DNA of 47,342 bases from Gammaproteobacteria bacterium (lineage in GTDB: Bacteria; Pseudomonadota; Gammaproteobacteria; Eutrophobiales; Eutrophobiaceae): assembly GCA_022826885.1 (NCBI GenBank), contig JAJDUB010000005.1:1-47342 (forward strand), written 5' to 3'. The position numbers were made by a program, and so were the translations under genes. Positions 7,399 through 15,774 of the stretch are shown piece after piece. The notes below the pieces were generated by a model. The model searched no databases and was not told the origin of the DNA. It saw only the letters and a program-made list of their open reading frames with translations. How positions within the stretch are numbered: position 1 is the stretch's first letter; the number at the start of each line of letters is the position of its first letter.

Positions 7399-9195
7399 TC
7401 ACTCCAGGCTGAACGTCAGTATCTCGTCGCCGACCTCGTAGCCGAACAGGGAATTTCCCCCCACGGCAACGGTAATATACTGTTTGCCCTTGTGCATGTA
7501 ACTGACCGGCGGGGCGTTGACGCCGTATTCACTCATGTATTCCCACAGGGGCGTGCCGCTGTGGGCGTCATAGGCGACGAAGCGGCCGTTGCCTTCACCG
7601 GCGAATACCAGGTCGCCGGCGGTGGCCAGCGCGCCGCCGACCATGGGCCGCTCCACTTTCTGCTGCCAGCTTACCTTGCCGGACACGACGTCGATGGCGC
7701 TGAGCATGCCCCAATCGGGTTCATCGGCCTTTTTGAAAAACGACAAGCTTTGCCAGGGCGCACCCGGTTGCGGTTCCAGTTTCCTGGAAAAGAACAGTGA
7801 GGGCTGGTAAATGCCGGGAATGTACACCTGTTGCAGTCCGGGATGGTAAGCGACCGGAGACCAGGACACCGCGCCCAGGGTGCCGGGCACGATGCGCACG
7901 CCGTCCTCTGTCGGCCGCGCGAACAGGCTTTCCTGGCTGATAAACGGCTCGCTGCGCCGAATCAGCCTCCCGGTGAGCCGCTCATGGATAAAGAACCAGC
8001 CGAGCTTGCTTGCCTGTCCCACCGCCTTCACGGTTGTACCGTTTTCAACCAGGTCGAACAGTACCGGCGGGCTGGCGACGTCATAGCCCCAGCGGTCATG
8101 TGGCACCTGCTGGTAATGCCAGCGCAGCTTGCCCGTATCCGCTTCCAGGGCGACCAGGCTGACTGTGTACAGGTTATCGCCGGGACGGGTGGAATCGTCC
8201 ATTTGCGGCGACGGGTTGCCGGTGCCGATATAAACCAGGCCCAGTTCGGGATCGACGGCCGGTGTGGTGTAAATCGAACCGCCGCCGAAACGCCAGGTGT
8301 CCGCATAGGTCCTGTTGGCGCGCCGTTCTGCTCTCAGGTCACGGTTCAAGGGCGCGCCATACCTGGTTTCCCCGCGCCACTCGCCCTGCCAGCCGGATTC
8401 CGGAGTGCTGTACCAGCGCCAGATTTCCTCGCCTGTCTCCGTATCGTAAGCAACGATGAAGCCGCGTAACCCATGACCCCCGCCGGACAGCCCGCCGACC
8501 GACAATACATATTCGCCGTCCTGATCAAGGTCCATGTGCAGGCCGTAACCCGCGCCGGAAATGCCCACCAGGACTTTACCGGCAAACACCTGCGGGGCCA
8601 GGTTGGCGGTGTACCCGGTCTGTCCCGACTGTCTTGCGCCTTTCAGTTCATCCACGCCCAGCAACGGTTCAAGTTGTTCCGCCTTGCCCGCGTCGGTATC
8701 CGCGATTGCCGTGTCCCAGATTACTTTGCCCGTTTTTCGATCCAGGGCGATCAACCTGGCGTCGATGGTCACACTGAACACCTTGTCCGCGCTCAGCGCC
8801 GGCCCGCGGTTGGCGGGGCCGCAGCAGAAACTCCTGTCTTCCGCCAGGTCATGGCGGTAACGCCACAACACTTTACCCGTGCCCGCGCGCAGGGCTATGA
8901 CATCGTTGTAAGGAGTCGTTACGTACATGATTCCATCCCGTATAATGGGCGAGGTCTGGAACGACCCGAACTTGCCGGTATTGAAACGCCAGGCCAGCCG
9001 CAATCGCTCCACGTTGCCGGCATTGACCTGGGACAGGGGACTGAAACGCTGGTTATCGAAGGTGCGTCCGTACAGGGGCCAATCGCTGCTGTCGGTGAGG
9101 ATGACGGCCGCGCCGGCGGGTTGCGCGATCAGACAGAACAGCGCCGCCGCCAGTTGGTTGCGGCAACGGCGGATTACATCGATGAACGCTTTCAT
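7399..9195 (-). CDS. PQQ-dependent alcohol dehydrogenase-like quinoprotein with altered active site
   Basis: 598 residues from the ATG at 9193-9195 (a GTG at 9213 adds six). A signal peptide (ending QPAGAA) and an eight-bladed propeller with repeated tryptophan-docking motifs (ALRAGTGKVLWRY, ALDRKTGKVIW, AYDTETGEEIW, ALEADTGKLRW) place it in the periplasmic quinoprotein family. The vicinal Cys pair of PQQ dehydrogenases is present (CCGPANRG, Cys124-Cys125), as is the metal-ligand Asn in GTGNP. However, the methanol-dehydrogenase metal ligand Glu177 (SGAELG-type motif) is Gly here (SGAGYG, Gly216), and the catalytic Asp303 (WDY motif) is Gly (PHDRWGYD, Gly370). The Asp two positions later is kept. 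No cytochrome c CxxCH domain is attached. Substrate and activity are therefore open. Confidence 0.85.
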   Translation of the reverse strand: MKAFIDVIRRCRNQLAAALFCLIAQPAGAAVILTDSSDWPLYGRTFDNQRFSPLSQVNAGNVERLRLAWRFNTGKFGSFQTSPIIRDGIMYVTTPYNDVIALRAGTGKVLWRYRHDLAEDRSFCCGPANRGPALSADKVFSVTIDARLIALDRKTGKVIWDTAIADTDAGKAEQLEPLLGVDELKGARQSGQTGYTANLAPQVFAGKVLVGISGAGYGLHMDLDQDGEYVLSVGGLSGGGHGLRGFIVAYDTETGEEIWRWYSTPESGWQGEWRGETRYGAPLNRDLRAERRANRTYADTWRFGGGSIYTTPAVDPELGLVYIGTGNPSPQMDDSTRPGDNLYTVSLVALEADTGKLRWHYQQVPHDRWGYDVASPPVLFDLVENGTTVKAVGQASKLGWFFIHERLTGRLIRRSEPFISQESLFARPTEDGVRIVPGTLGAVSWSPVAYHPGLQQVYIPGIYQPSLFFSRKLEPQPGAPWQSLSFFKKADEPDWGMLSAIDVVSGKVSWQQKVERPMVGGALATAGDLVFAGEGNGRFVAYDAHSGTPLWEYMSEYGVNAPPVSYMHKGKQYITVAVGGNSLFGYEVGDEILTFSLE

Positions 9196-9230
9196 TGCCG
9201 GTAAGAATACCACTTTTTGACTTTCACGTT

Positions 9231-10154
9231 ATGCGCACGACAACGCTGTTTCCGCTGGGCGCCGTCGCCATCAGCGTTTTTTCCTTCCTCTATCCCGAAG
9301 CGCTGCTCCCTTTCAGGGGATACATCGTCCCGCTGCTCGGCCTGGTCATGCTGGGCATGGGTATGACCCTGCTCCCGGATGATTTCCGGAACGTGATCAG
9401 GAGTCCGAAACCGGTCACGCTCGGCGTTGCCCTGCAGTTCATCCTGATGCCGTTCATTGCCTGGCTGCTGTCGGAGTCCATGGGCCTGCCGCCGGAACTG
9501 GCCCTGGGCATGGTGCTGGTGGGTTCGTGCCCCGGCGGCACCGCATCCAATATCATCTGCTACCTGGCGAAAGGCGAGGTGGCCGTGTCGATTACCCTGA
9601 CGGCCGTGTCCACAGTGCTGGCGGTACTGTTGACGCCGTTGCTGACCTGGATCTATATAGGGCAGAAAGTCCCCGTGCCGGTGTTGGCCATGATGCTTAA
9701 TATCTTTACCATCATCCTGGCGCCGGTCACCCTGGGCGTGTTAATCAATTACCGGTTCGGTGACAGGATACGGCCGGCCAAACGCGTCTTTCCGGGACTG
9801 TCCGCGGTTGCCGTCATTTTGATCATAGGTATCATAATAGCCAATACCCGTGACCAGTTGGCGTTGCTCGCGGCGCCGGTTATCACCGCGGTATGCCTGC
9901 ATAATTTATCCGGCCTGGCCGGCGGTTACTGCCTGGCATGGCTGTTCGGGTGCGACAAACACATCCGGCGCACCCTGGCCATTGAAGTGGGCATGCAGAA
10001 TTCAGGCCTCGCAATCGCCCTGGTCGAACTGACGAAATTTCCGCTGCCTGCCGCGTTGCCCGGCGCTCTCTTCAGTGTCTGGCATAATATCAGCGGTTCG
10101 CTGCTCGCAGCCTTGTGGGGACGTAAACATCAGGGACTGGCCCCTGGTCCCTGA
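9231..10154 (+). CDS. bile acid:sodium symporter (BASS) family transporter
   Basis: About 307 residues, nearly all hydrophobic, with nine to ten predicted membrane segments. The family motifs GSCPGGTASNIICYLAKG (about residues 99-116) and the later EVGMQNSGLAIAL correspond to the two crossover helices of BASS carriers, which move organic anions, often with sodium. I start at the ATG at 9231 (MRTTTLFPLG); a TTG at 9195 would add 12 residues but coincides with the start codon of the divergent quinoprotein gene. Natural substrates of bacterial members vary (pantoate, pyruvate, keto acids) and cannot be assigned here. Its 3' end overlaps the convergent cyclo-ligase gene by 25 bp. Confidence 0.88.
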   Translation: MRTTTLFPLGAVAISVFSFLYPEALLPFRGYIVPLLGLVMLGMGMTLLPDDFRNVIRSPKPVTLGVALQFILMPFIAWLLSESMGLPPELALGMVLVGSCPGGTASNIICYLAKGEVAVSITLTAVSTVLAVLLTPLLTWIYIGQKVPVPVLAMMLNIFTIILAPVTLGVLINYRFGDRIRPAKRVFPGLSAVAVILIIGIIIANTRDQLALLAAPVITAVCLHNLSGLAGGYCLAWLFGCDKHIRRTLAIEVGMQNSGLAIALVELTKFPLPAALPGALFSVWHNISGSLLAALWGRKHQGLAPGP

Positions 10155-10741
10155 CAATTGATGATTCGCTTCTCCGTGATGATCTTCTCCACCCGCACGT
10201 CTGTACTGGTGACCGGCATATCGTCCACGATCTGGCATTCATAACACAGCGCCGCCCGCGCGCTCCGGGGATGCGCGGCAAACCACTTGTCGTAATAGCC
10301 CCTGCCGTAACCGATACGCCTGCCGTCCGGGGTAAAACCCAGGCCCGGGGTAATGCAGAGGTCCGCCTCTCCGGGCCATTCCTTATCCGTGTCAGGCGTG
10401 AGTATGCCCAGTTGTCCGACCCCCAGACTGTGCCAGCCGCCAAACTCCACGGCGATCATTTTGTCACGGTTGAGTATCCTCGGGATCAGCACTGTTATAC
10501 CCGACCGGCGCAGGCAGTCGATGATGCCGCGGGTATCCACTTCCATCTCCGTCGACAGGTAACAGAAAACCGTACCGGCCGGCGGCGACTGCTCCAGCAG
10601 GCGTTCGCGAATGGCCCGGTCGTATTCCGGCCGTAGCCGCTGCGGCAGTTCCCTGCGTTTTTGCTTCAGGAATTGCCGCAGGCGCGCTTTCTCCTGCGCA
10701 GGTGTTGTCTCGTCTGTAACAGGGGTGGTTTCCATGTTCAA
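10130..10741 (-). CDS. 5-formyltetrahydrofolate cyclo-ligase
   Basis: 203-residue cytosolic enzyme that converts 5-formyl-THF to 5,10-methenyl-THF with ATP, removing an inhibitory folate. Family features are the basic N-terminal helix (KARLRQFLKQKRRELPQ), VFCYLSTEMEVDT, TPGLGFTPDGRRIGYGRGYYDKWF (given here as two blocks: TPGLGFTPDGRR and GYGRGYYDKWF) and the C-terminal VRVEKIITEKRII. In many gammaproteobacteria the gene (ygfA/fau) follows the 6S RNA gene ssrS; here only 84 bp separate it from the divergent rpsP, too little for 6S RNA. ATGs at 10741 and 10735 are both possible starts. Confidence 0.92.
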   Translation of the reverse strand: MNMETTPVTDETTPAQEKARLRQFLKQKRRELPQRLRPEYDRAIRERLLEQSPPAGTVFCYLSTEMEVDTRGIIDCLRRSGITVLIPRILNRDKMIAVEFGGWHSLGVGQLGILTPDTDKEWPGEADLCITPGLGFTPDGRRIGYGRGYYDKWFAAHPRSARAALCYECQIVDDMPVTSTDVRVEKIITEKRIINCQGPGASP

Positions 10742-10825
10742 TCAAGCGTTTTCTTTTTTTTGTAAAACATAATACAATAACGCACTTTTTTCATCGGAGA
10801 ACCAGATCCGGTACAAGGTGTATAT

Positions 10826-11086
10826 ATGGTAACGATACGATTAGCCCGGGCAGGCGCAAAGAAAAGGCCGTTCTATCACATTGTTGCCGCGGATTCACGC
10901 AGTCCGCGGGACGGCAGGTATATAGAAAGGCTGGGTTTTTTCAACCCGATAGCCAGCGGCCGGGAGGAGAAACTGAAACTGGAACAGGAGCGGGTAGACT
11001 ACTGGCTGTCCCAGGGAGCGCAGCCTACGGAGCGCGTGGCCGGACTGATAAAGATCAACGCCGGAAACCAAGCCGGCGCAGGCTAA
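10826..11086 (+). CDS. rpsP: 30S ribosomal protein S16
   Basis: 86-residue ribosomal protein, the normal length, with the family start [20 protein letters not shown] and [14 protein letters not shown]. It assembles early into the 30S body next to S4 and S20. First gene of rpsP-rimM-trmD-rplS, an operon order shared across Proteobacteria; rimM begins five bases after its stop. An AAGG ribosome site precedes the ATG. Confidence 0.98.
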   Translation: MVTIRLARAGAKKRPFYHIVAADSRSPRDGRYIERLGFFNPIASGREEKLKLEQERVDYWLSQGAQPTERVAGLIKINAGNQAGAG

Positions 11087-11091
11087 TTCCC

Positions 11092-11628
11092 ATGCCGGCG
11101 CAGGCTGGCAACGAGCCGGGCAGGCGGGTCATCATCGGCAGGATATCCGGTGTACACGGGATGCGCGGCTGGCTGAAGGTATTCTCCTACACGGACCCCA
11201 GGGAAAACATCTTTTTGTATCAACCCTGGCTGCTGGGAGACGGCAGGAAGCAGGGCGACGGGGAGTGGACCGAAATCGAATTTGCAGATTGCGGGACGAG
11301 CGGCAAAACCCTGGTGGTTAAAGTTCCGGGAATCGAAGACAGGGAAGCGGCCCTCGAACTCGTCGGCCGATCGCTGGCGGTGTATCGCGAGCGTTTGCCG
11401 AAGCCGGAGCCGGGTCAATATTACTGGACGGATCTCATGCACATGGAGGTTGTTACGCTGACCGGGGAGCAGTTGGGCAGGGTCGTCGATATCCACGAGA
11501 CCGGCGCCAACGACGTGCTGATCGTGCGGGGCGACCGGCGCCGTTCGATCCCGTTCGTCATGGATGAGGTTATCCGGCGGGTGGATCAGGACGCCGCCGT
11601 CATCACGGTGGACTGGGAATGGGATTAG
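11092..11628 (+). CDS. rimM: 16S rRNA processing protein RimM
   Basis: 178-residue 30S maturation factor that binds S19 and helps form the 3' head of 16S rRNA. The N-terminal RimM beta-barrel (about 13-95: [20 protein letters not shown] then [10 protein letters not shown]) is followed by a PRC barrel (about 102-175: [38 protein letters not shown]). It lies between rpsP and trmD, and its last 10 bases overlap trmD, suggesting translational coupling. Confidence 0.97.
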   Translation: MPAQAGNEPGRRVIIGRISGVHGMRGWLKVFSYTDPRENIFLYQPWLLGDGRKQGDGEWTEIEFADCGTSGKTLVVKVPGIEDREAALELVGRSLAVYRERLPKPEPGQYYWTDLMHMEVVTLTGEQLGRVVDIHETGANDVLIVRGDRRRSIPFVMDEVIRRVDQDAAVITVDWEWD

Positions 11629-12368
11629 CGATCAATGTGGTTACGCTGTTTCCGGAGATGTTTGCCGCGGTCAGCGACTATGGCATTACCGGGAAAGCCG
11701 TCGGTTCCGGATTGCTGCAGATCAGCACGGTTAATCCACGGGATTACGCAACGGACCGTCACCGGACCGTGGATGACAGGCCTTATGGCGGCGGACCCGG
11801 CATGGTCATGATGGCGCAGCCGTTGCTGGCAGCCATACGGGACGCCAGGCAGGCTTTGCCCTCGGCCGCGGTGATCTACCTGTCACCCCAGGGGCGGCAA
11901 TTGCGGCAGCAGGACGTGATGGACTTTGCCGGCAGGGACGCGTTTATCCTGGTTGCAGGCAGGTATGAAGGTGTTGATGAACGGGTCATGGAACTGGAAG
12001 TCGACGAGGAGTGGTCCATTGGAGATTACGTACTCAGTGGCGGAGAGCTTCCTGCCATGGTATTGATAGACGCAGTGGCCAGGTGCCTGCCGGGAGCATT
12101 GGGCAATGATGAATCCGCTGTGGAGGATTCTTTTTTCCGGGGGATACTGGATTGCCCCCATTACACGCGGCCCGAGGTGGTGGCGGGGCTGCCGGCGCCG
12201 CCGGTACTGTTGAGCGGCGACCATGACGGGATACGGAAATGGCGCCTGAAACAGGCGCTGGGGCGCACCTGGAAACGGCGTCCCGACCTGCTGGAAGCGC
12301 TGGACCTGGATGCCGAAAAACAGGCGCTGCTGGATGAATACATCACTGAACAGCGGAATGACGAATGA
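11619..12368 (+). CDS. trmD: tRNA (guanine-N1)-methyltransferase
   Basis: TrmD methylates G37 of tRNAs reading CNN codons, preventing +1 frameshifting. It is a SPOUT-class enzyme with a trefoil knot. Family blocks seen in the 249 residues: [62 protein letters not shown] and the C-terminal YTRPEVV. The Asp of the flexible catalytic segment and the AdoMet-binding loops are intact. Third gene of the S16/L19 operon. Confidence 0.98.
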   Translation: MGLAINVVTLFPEMFAAVSDYGITGKAVGSGLLQISTVNPRDYATDRHRTVDDRPYGGGPGMVMMAQPLLAAIRDARQALPSAAVIYLSPQGRQLRQQDVMDFAGRDAFILVAGRYEGVDERVMELEVDEEWSIGDYVLSGGELPAMVLIDAVARCLPGALGNDESAVEDSFFRGILDCPHYTRPEVVAGLPAPPVLLSGDHDGIRKWRLKQALGRTWKRRPDLLEALDLDAEKQALLDEYITEQRNDE

Positions 12369-12388
12369 CTCTGATGAGGTCTGGAAAC

Positions 12389-12745
12389 ATGGCAAATATT
12401 ATTGAACAACTCGAAGCCGAGCAATGCGACCGGGACATCCCCGAGTTTCATCCCGGCGATACCGTCATCGTACAGGTCAAGGTGGTGGAGGGTCAGCGCG
12501 AGCGGTTACAGGCGTTCGAGGGAACCGTTATCGCCAAGAAGAACCGCGGACTTAACTCCTCGTTCACCGTGCGCAAGATTTCCTACGGTGAAGGTGTGGA
12601 ACGGGTATTCCAGACCTACAGCCCGAGTATTGCCGGCATCACCGTGAAACGGCGCGGCGACGTGCGCAGGGCCAAGCTGTATTACATGCGCGACCGGCGC
12701 GGCAAGGCAGCCAGGATCAAGGAGAAGATCAAACCGTCTTCCTGA
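12389..12745 (+). CDS. rplS: 50S ribosomal protein L19
   Basis: 118 residues from the ATG at 12389 ([12 protein letters not shown]), the usual L19 start; a longer frame beginning at 12365 overlaps trmD and has no family similarity. Family motifs [34 protein letters not shown] and [18 protein letters not shown] are all present. L19 sits at the 30S-50S interface. Last gene of the operon; no hairpin terminator is evident in the 160 bp that follow. Confidence 0.98.
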   Translation: MANIIEQLEAEQCDRDIPEFHPGDTVIVQVKVVEGQRERLQAFEGTVIAKKNRGLNSSFTVRKISYGEGVERVFQTYSPSIAGITVKRRGDVRRAKLYYMRDRRGKAARIKEKIKPSS

Positions 12746-12762
12746 AAAGTGTCAGGTCGTCA

Positions 12763-12791
12763 TTGTAAAATTAATCCGCTTGTGCTAGGTT
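12763..12791 (+). promoter_or_regulatory. weak candidate promoter after rplS
   Basis: TTGTAA (12763-12768) and TAGGTT (12786-12791) are 17 bases apart, with TGC directly before the -10, an extended -10 feature. It would drive the repeat-containing gene at 12906 through a leader of about 110 bases. The rest of 12746-12905 shows nothing else I can name. Confidence 0.3.
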
Positions 12792-12905
12792 GAAGTTTCG
12801 TCAGGTCGAACAAGCCCAGGCTTGCGGCCTTCATCAGGACCCGGACGGGAAACCCGGTCTTCAGTATGGGGAGCCGGCTTCCTGCCATGACAAGGGAGAA
12901 AGCTA

Positions 12906-13421
12906 ATGACAGCAGCTAATGAAGCGTTATCTACCGACAAACCGGCAGCAGTGATGTTCAACACACTGGCGGCCGCGCAGGAATTGAGAAAATCCGGATT
13001 TGAGGACCTGCAGGCCGAAGCTATCGTGACGACCATAAGCAAAGCAATGAGCGAAACCGTAGCGACCAAAGCGGACCTGGAATTACAGGGCTCTGCAACC
13101 AGAAAGGACTTGGAATTGCAGGGCGTTGCAATCAGGAAGGACTTGGAATTGCAGGGCGTTGCAATCAGAAAAGACATGGAATTGCAGGGCGCTGAAATCA
13201 GACAGGACATGAAGTTACAGTTCGCTGCAATCAGAAAGGACATGGAAGTACAGGGCGCTGCAACCAGAGCCGAGATTGAGTCGCTGAAACAATCAATGGC
13301 ATCCATGCAAGACAAAATCATCATCAGGCTCGGCGCCCTGATGGTTTCGATGACCTTCCTGCTGCTGGCCTTCGGGCCGTTTTATATTCGCTGGGTGATG
13401 TCCGTGATGGCTTCACAGTAA
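12906..13421 (+). CDS. coiled-coil membrane protein with 11-residue repeats (DUF1640-like)
   Basis: 171 residues. The N-terminal part (FNTLAAAQELRKSGFEDLQ, then AEAIVTTISKAMSE and VATKADLEL) resembles the DUF1640/CCDC90-like bacterial family: a short helical head, a coiled coil and a C-terminal membrane anchor. Residues 56-121 are six 11-residue units of the type KDLELQGVAIR, matching a hendecad coiled-coil period. Residues about 141-160 (RLGALMVSMTFLLLAFGPFY) form one membrane span. The eukaryotic relative MCUR1/CCDC90 is mitochondrial, but the bacterial function is unknown. It has its own ribosome site (AAGGGAG) and stands between rplS and a DUF4389 gene. Confidence 0.72.
   Translation: MTAANEALSTDKPAAVMFNTLAAAQELRKSGFEDLQAEAIVTTISKAMSETVATKADLELQGSATRKDLELQGVAIRKDLELQGVAIRKDMELQGAEIRQDMKLQFAAIRKDMEVQGAATRAEIESLKQSMASMQDKIIIRLGALMVSMTFLLLAFGPFYIRWVMSVMASQ
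13071..13268 (+). repeat. six in-frame 33-bp tandem repeats
   Basis: Six direct units of exactly 33 bp (198 bp) encode 11-residue blocks. Units two and three are nearly identical at the DNA level (AAGGACTTGGAATTGCAGGG shared) while the outer units have diverged. This is the pattern of recent internal duplication by slippage, and copy number may vary between strains. Confidence 0.9.
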
Positions 13422-13507
13422 GACCGGTCCCCGGTTACACTCAGGTCACTATATGCTGTTATGAGTTATAATACCGGGAACGGCGTTTCGTAATCAGGAG
13501 AATACCG

Positions 13508-13852
13508 GTGACCGTAAAAGAAAATGTAAAAAATCCGGACGTGTGGCTGCGCGGCCTGTTTATCCTCATTTTCGGCGTTATTCTATACTTTGCCGTTATC
13601 CTTGTGTGGCTGGTGGTTGTCTTTCAGTTTGTTACAAAGCTGCTGACGGGTGATCTGAACCGGCAAGTGGCCGATTTCAACGGCGGACTGCTGCGTTACA
13701 TCTCCCTGATCCTGGGTTATATCACTTTCCAATCGGGTGACAAGCCGTTCCCCTTCAGTCCCTGGCCGGAAAAAGCCAGGGAGCCTGCGCCCAGGACCAG
13801 AACCAGGCGCCGTTCCACCCGTTCACCTGCAAGAAAAAAGGAAACGGAATAG
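13508..13852 (+). CDS. DUF4389 domain membrane protein
   Basis: 114 residues from a GTG start preceded by AGGAG at seven bases. One long hydrophobic stretch (about residues 17-42: LFILIFGVILYFAVILVWLV and onward) is followed by FQFVTKLLTGDLN and LLRYISLILGYITFQSGDKP, the characteristic DUF4389 region, then a basic proline/arginine-rich tail (RTRTRRRSTRSPARKK). The function of the family is unknown. A TATAAT at 13467-13472 may be its -10 box, but I see no convincing -35. Confidence 0.82.
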   Translation: MTVKENVKNPDVWLRGLFILIFGVILYFAVILVWLVVVFQFVTKLLTGDLNRQVADFNGGLLRYISLILGYITFQSGDKPFPFSPWPEKAREPAPRTRTRRRSTRSPARKKETE

Positions 13853-13877
13853 AGTTAAATCCCGGCTATCCCTGTCG

Positions 13878-14891
13878 CTAGCCCGGGTGGGCCAGGCGGT
13901 AGACCTGTCCGATCCAGTTATTTATGACGGATTCGGCGCTGTCATGCCAGGTGTTGTCAAGGCCGGGACTGATCAGTTGCTCCGGGAACAGCGGCAGGTC
14001 CCCGCCATTGTTCCTGGCCGCTGCTACGCGATCCCGGTACTCCGCCAGTATCGCCCTGGTCTGCAGGCTGAAATAATTCTCAGGATACGGCGGGTATGCG
14101 TCAGTCTCGCCTGAGAAATACCGCAACACCTCCCGCTTGTATTCCTTGAACAGGCTGTTCGCGTCATATTCGGGATGCCCCTGGAAAAATACCAGGCGCA
14201 ACCCGTCCTCGCTGACGGCCAGGTGCACCCCGACCTCGTCGCTTTGAGCCAGCACCTTCAGGCCGGCCGTAGCGAACTGCTGCGGCGTCACCGCGTTGAA
14301 ACGGGAGTGCGGCACATCAAAGCGGGTATTCATTCCCGCCACCAGGGGGTGCGAACGGTCCACGACCCGGTGCGAATAAACGCCCCAGCACTTGTCGGGC
14401 AGCGCGACCCGGCGCTGACGGTAACGGAACTGCAATACCGCATGGGTAGCCAGACAAGAACACAATATGGACGTGACTTTGTCACAGGCCCAGTCAACCA
14501 CCTTGATCAGCGGGTCCCAGAATTCCTGCCGGTCCAGAGCGGGGTCGACTACATTGGCCCCGGTGATGATCAACGCATCCAGTCCGTCGGCCTGTATCTC
14601 CTCAAAACTCTTGTAATACCTGTCCACGTGCTCCCGGCCTTCCCTGCTGCGCTGCAGTTCCTTCAGGGTAAACGGGTGCAGGTAAAACCTCGCTATCTGG
14701 TTGCTTTCACCGACCAGCCGGAAGAACTGTCTCTCCGTTGCCTCCAGGGCCTTGTCCGGCATCATGTTCAGCAGTCCGATATGCAGCTCGCGCACCTCCT
14801 GGCTCAGGGCCGTATCCCGGGGAATGACAAGACTGCCTTCGCTCTCAAGCCGCGCAAAACTGGGCAGGTCGGTGTTGGCTACCAACGGCAT
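13878..14891 (-). CDS. metA: homoserine O-acyltransferase, MetA (succinyltransferase) family
   Basis: MetA-type enzymes acylate homoserine from succinyl- or acetyl-CoA, the first committed step of methionine synthesis. The 337-residue protein aligns by eye with E. coli MetA throughout: LHIGLLNMMPDKALEATERQF, LIITGA, a nucleophile in CSCLATHA (Cys146, aligned with Cys142), DVPHSRFNAV and FFQGHPEYD (His239, Glu241). At the position that separates acetyl (Glu) from succinyl (Gly) users, E. coli Gly111, this protein has Val115 within TGANVVD, so acyl donor choice is uncertain. Its ATG overlaps the stop of the upstream ATPase gene (TGATG), implying coupled translation. About 30 residues longer than the E. 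coli enzyme. Confidence 0.85.
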   Translation of the reverse strand: MPLVANTDLPSFARLESEGSLVIPRDTALSQEVRELHIGLLNMMPDKALEATERQFFRLVGESNQIARFYLHPFTLKELQRSREGREHVDRYYKSFEEIQADGLDALIITGANVVDPALDRQEFWDPLIKVVDWACDKVTSILCSCLATHAVLQFRYRQRRVALPDKCWGVYSHRVVDRSHPLVAGMNTRFDVPHSRFNAVTPQQFATAGLKVLAQSDEVGVHLAVSEDGLRLVFFQGHPEYDANSLFKEYKREVLRYFSGETDAYPPYPENYFSLQTRAILAEYRDRVAAARNNGGDLPLFPEQLISPGLDNTWHDSAESVINNWIGQVYRLAHPG

Positions 14892-15745
14892 CAGTCCGAC
14901 CCCTTCTCATGCCTGTCAAGGACGCCGGCGATGACCTCAATGAAATCCTGTTCCGATGCGACACCGAGTACCTCGTCGCTGGCAACGGTATAACCATACC
15001 TTGCAGCAATCTGCTCATAGCGTGGAATGCGGGCGCGGAACAGCCTTGGGAATACCCACCTGACAAAATCATCGGGTTCTACCAGGGCGATATAATCCAG
15101 GCCCCGTTCCTGCATGTAACCGGCCAGTTGTTCGTCCAGGAATGCGTCCTGGTAATACAAGGGCTTGGGATCCTGCTCCGCCCGGGCTATCAGTTCCTTT
15201 TCGTCTGCGGCCGAGGCCTTCATGTACAACACCAGGGTATGCTGAGCCAGCATCCCGATCACGTCATCATCGAGTTCGCACAGGCTGCCGCCGGCGTCAT
15301 TGACGAAATGGGCGTAACCGTACACTTCACGGGCCCTGTGCATGAATTCCGGGACGTCGTTCATGGAATTGATCTCCGCGACCCGGTGCAATTTCTGCCG
15401 GCGTTTGAATTCTTTCAGGTCCAGTCCGCCCAGTTCCGGATTACCCAGCTTGCCCAGAAAACTCGACAGTGGCTTCAGGTTGTCGATATCAAGGTTGTTG
15501 GTGATATAGATCGAATCGGAACGCAACAACTCCCGGGTAAACGGTATCTGCATAACATGCTGCTTGATGTTATCCAGGATAGGTTCATCCAGGTAGCGGG
15601 TACCGATACGGTAATCGCCGGAATAATGGAACCAGTTGTGACGCCGCAGCTTCCTGGCCAGGGTGGTCTTGCCTACCCCGGACATGCCCAGGAGCGTCAC
15701 GGACTTGTGGCCCCAGCGCCTGAATTCATCACCCGTCAGTCTCAT
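14891..15745 (-). CDS. P-loop ATPase of unknown function, coupled to metA
   Basis: 284 residues with a clear Walker A motif GMSGVGKT (20-27), preceded by VTLL and followed by a kinase-like sequence (RHNWFHYSGDYRIGTRYL). The middle part is charged and helical (LDLKEFKRRQKLHRVAEIN), then FVNDAGGSLCELDD and LVLYMKASA, which could supply acidic Walker-B-like residues. The sequence suggests a nucleotide kinase-like fold rather than an AAA+ or ABC protein. I do not recognise a named family. The TGATG overlap with metA implies equimolar production and a possible link to methionine or AdoMet metabolism, but no substrate can be inferred. Confidence 0.75.
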   Translation of the reverse strand: MRLTGDEFRRWGHKSVTLLGMSGVGKTTLARKLRRHNWFHYSGDYRIGTRYLDEPILDNIKQHVMQIPFTRELLRSDSIYITNNLDIDNLKPLSSFLGKLGNPELGGLDLKEFKRRQKLHRVAEINSMNDVPEFMHRAREVYGYAHFVNDAGGSLCELDDDVIGMLAQHTLVLYMKASAADEKELIARAEQDPKPLYYQDAFLDEQLAGYMQERGLDYIALVEPDDFVRWVFPRLFRARIPRYEQIAARYGYTVASDEVLGVASEQDFIEVIAGVLDRHEKGSD

Positions 15746-15774
15746 AATGGCACGTTAAAGACGCAACTTTCCCG

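Noticed and set aside
10742..10825. Possible 6S RNA gene beside the 5-formyl-THF cyclo-ligase gene
   Set aside because: ssrS often lies there in gammaproteobacteria, but only 84 bp are available and no 6S-like structure fits.
12785..13324. Minus-strand open frame of 179 codons with repeated MSFLIATPCNS-type blocks
   Set aside because: It is the complement of the 33-bp tandem repeats of the plus-strand coiled-coil gene, which has a ribosome site, DUF1640-like head and membrane anchor. The repeats keep the opposite frame open by chance.
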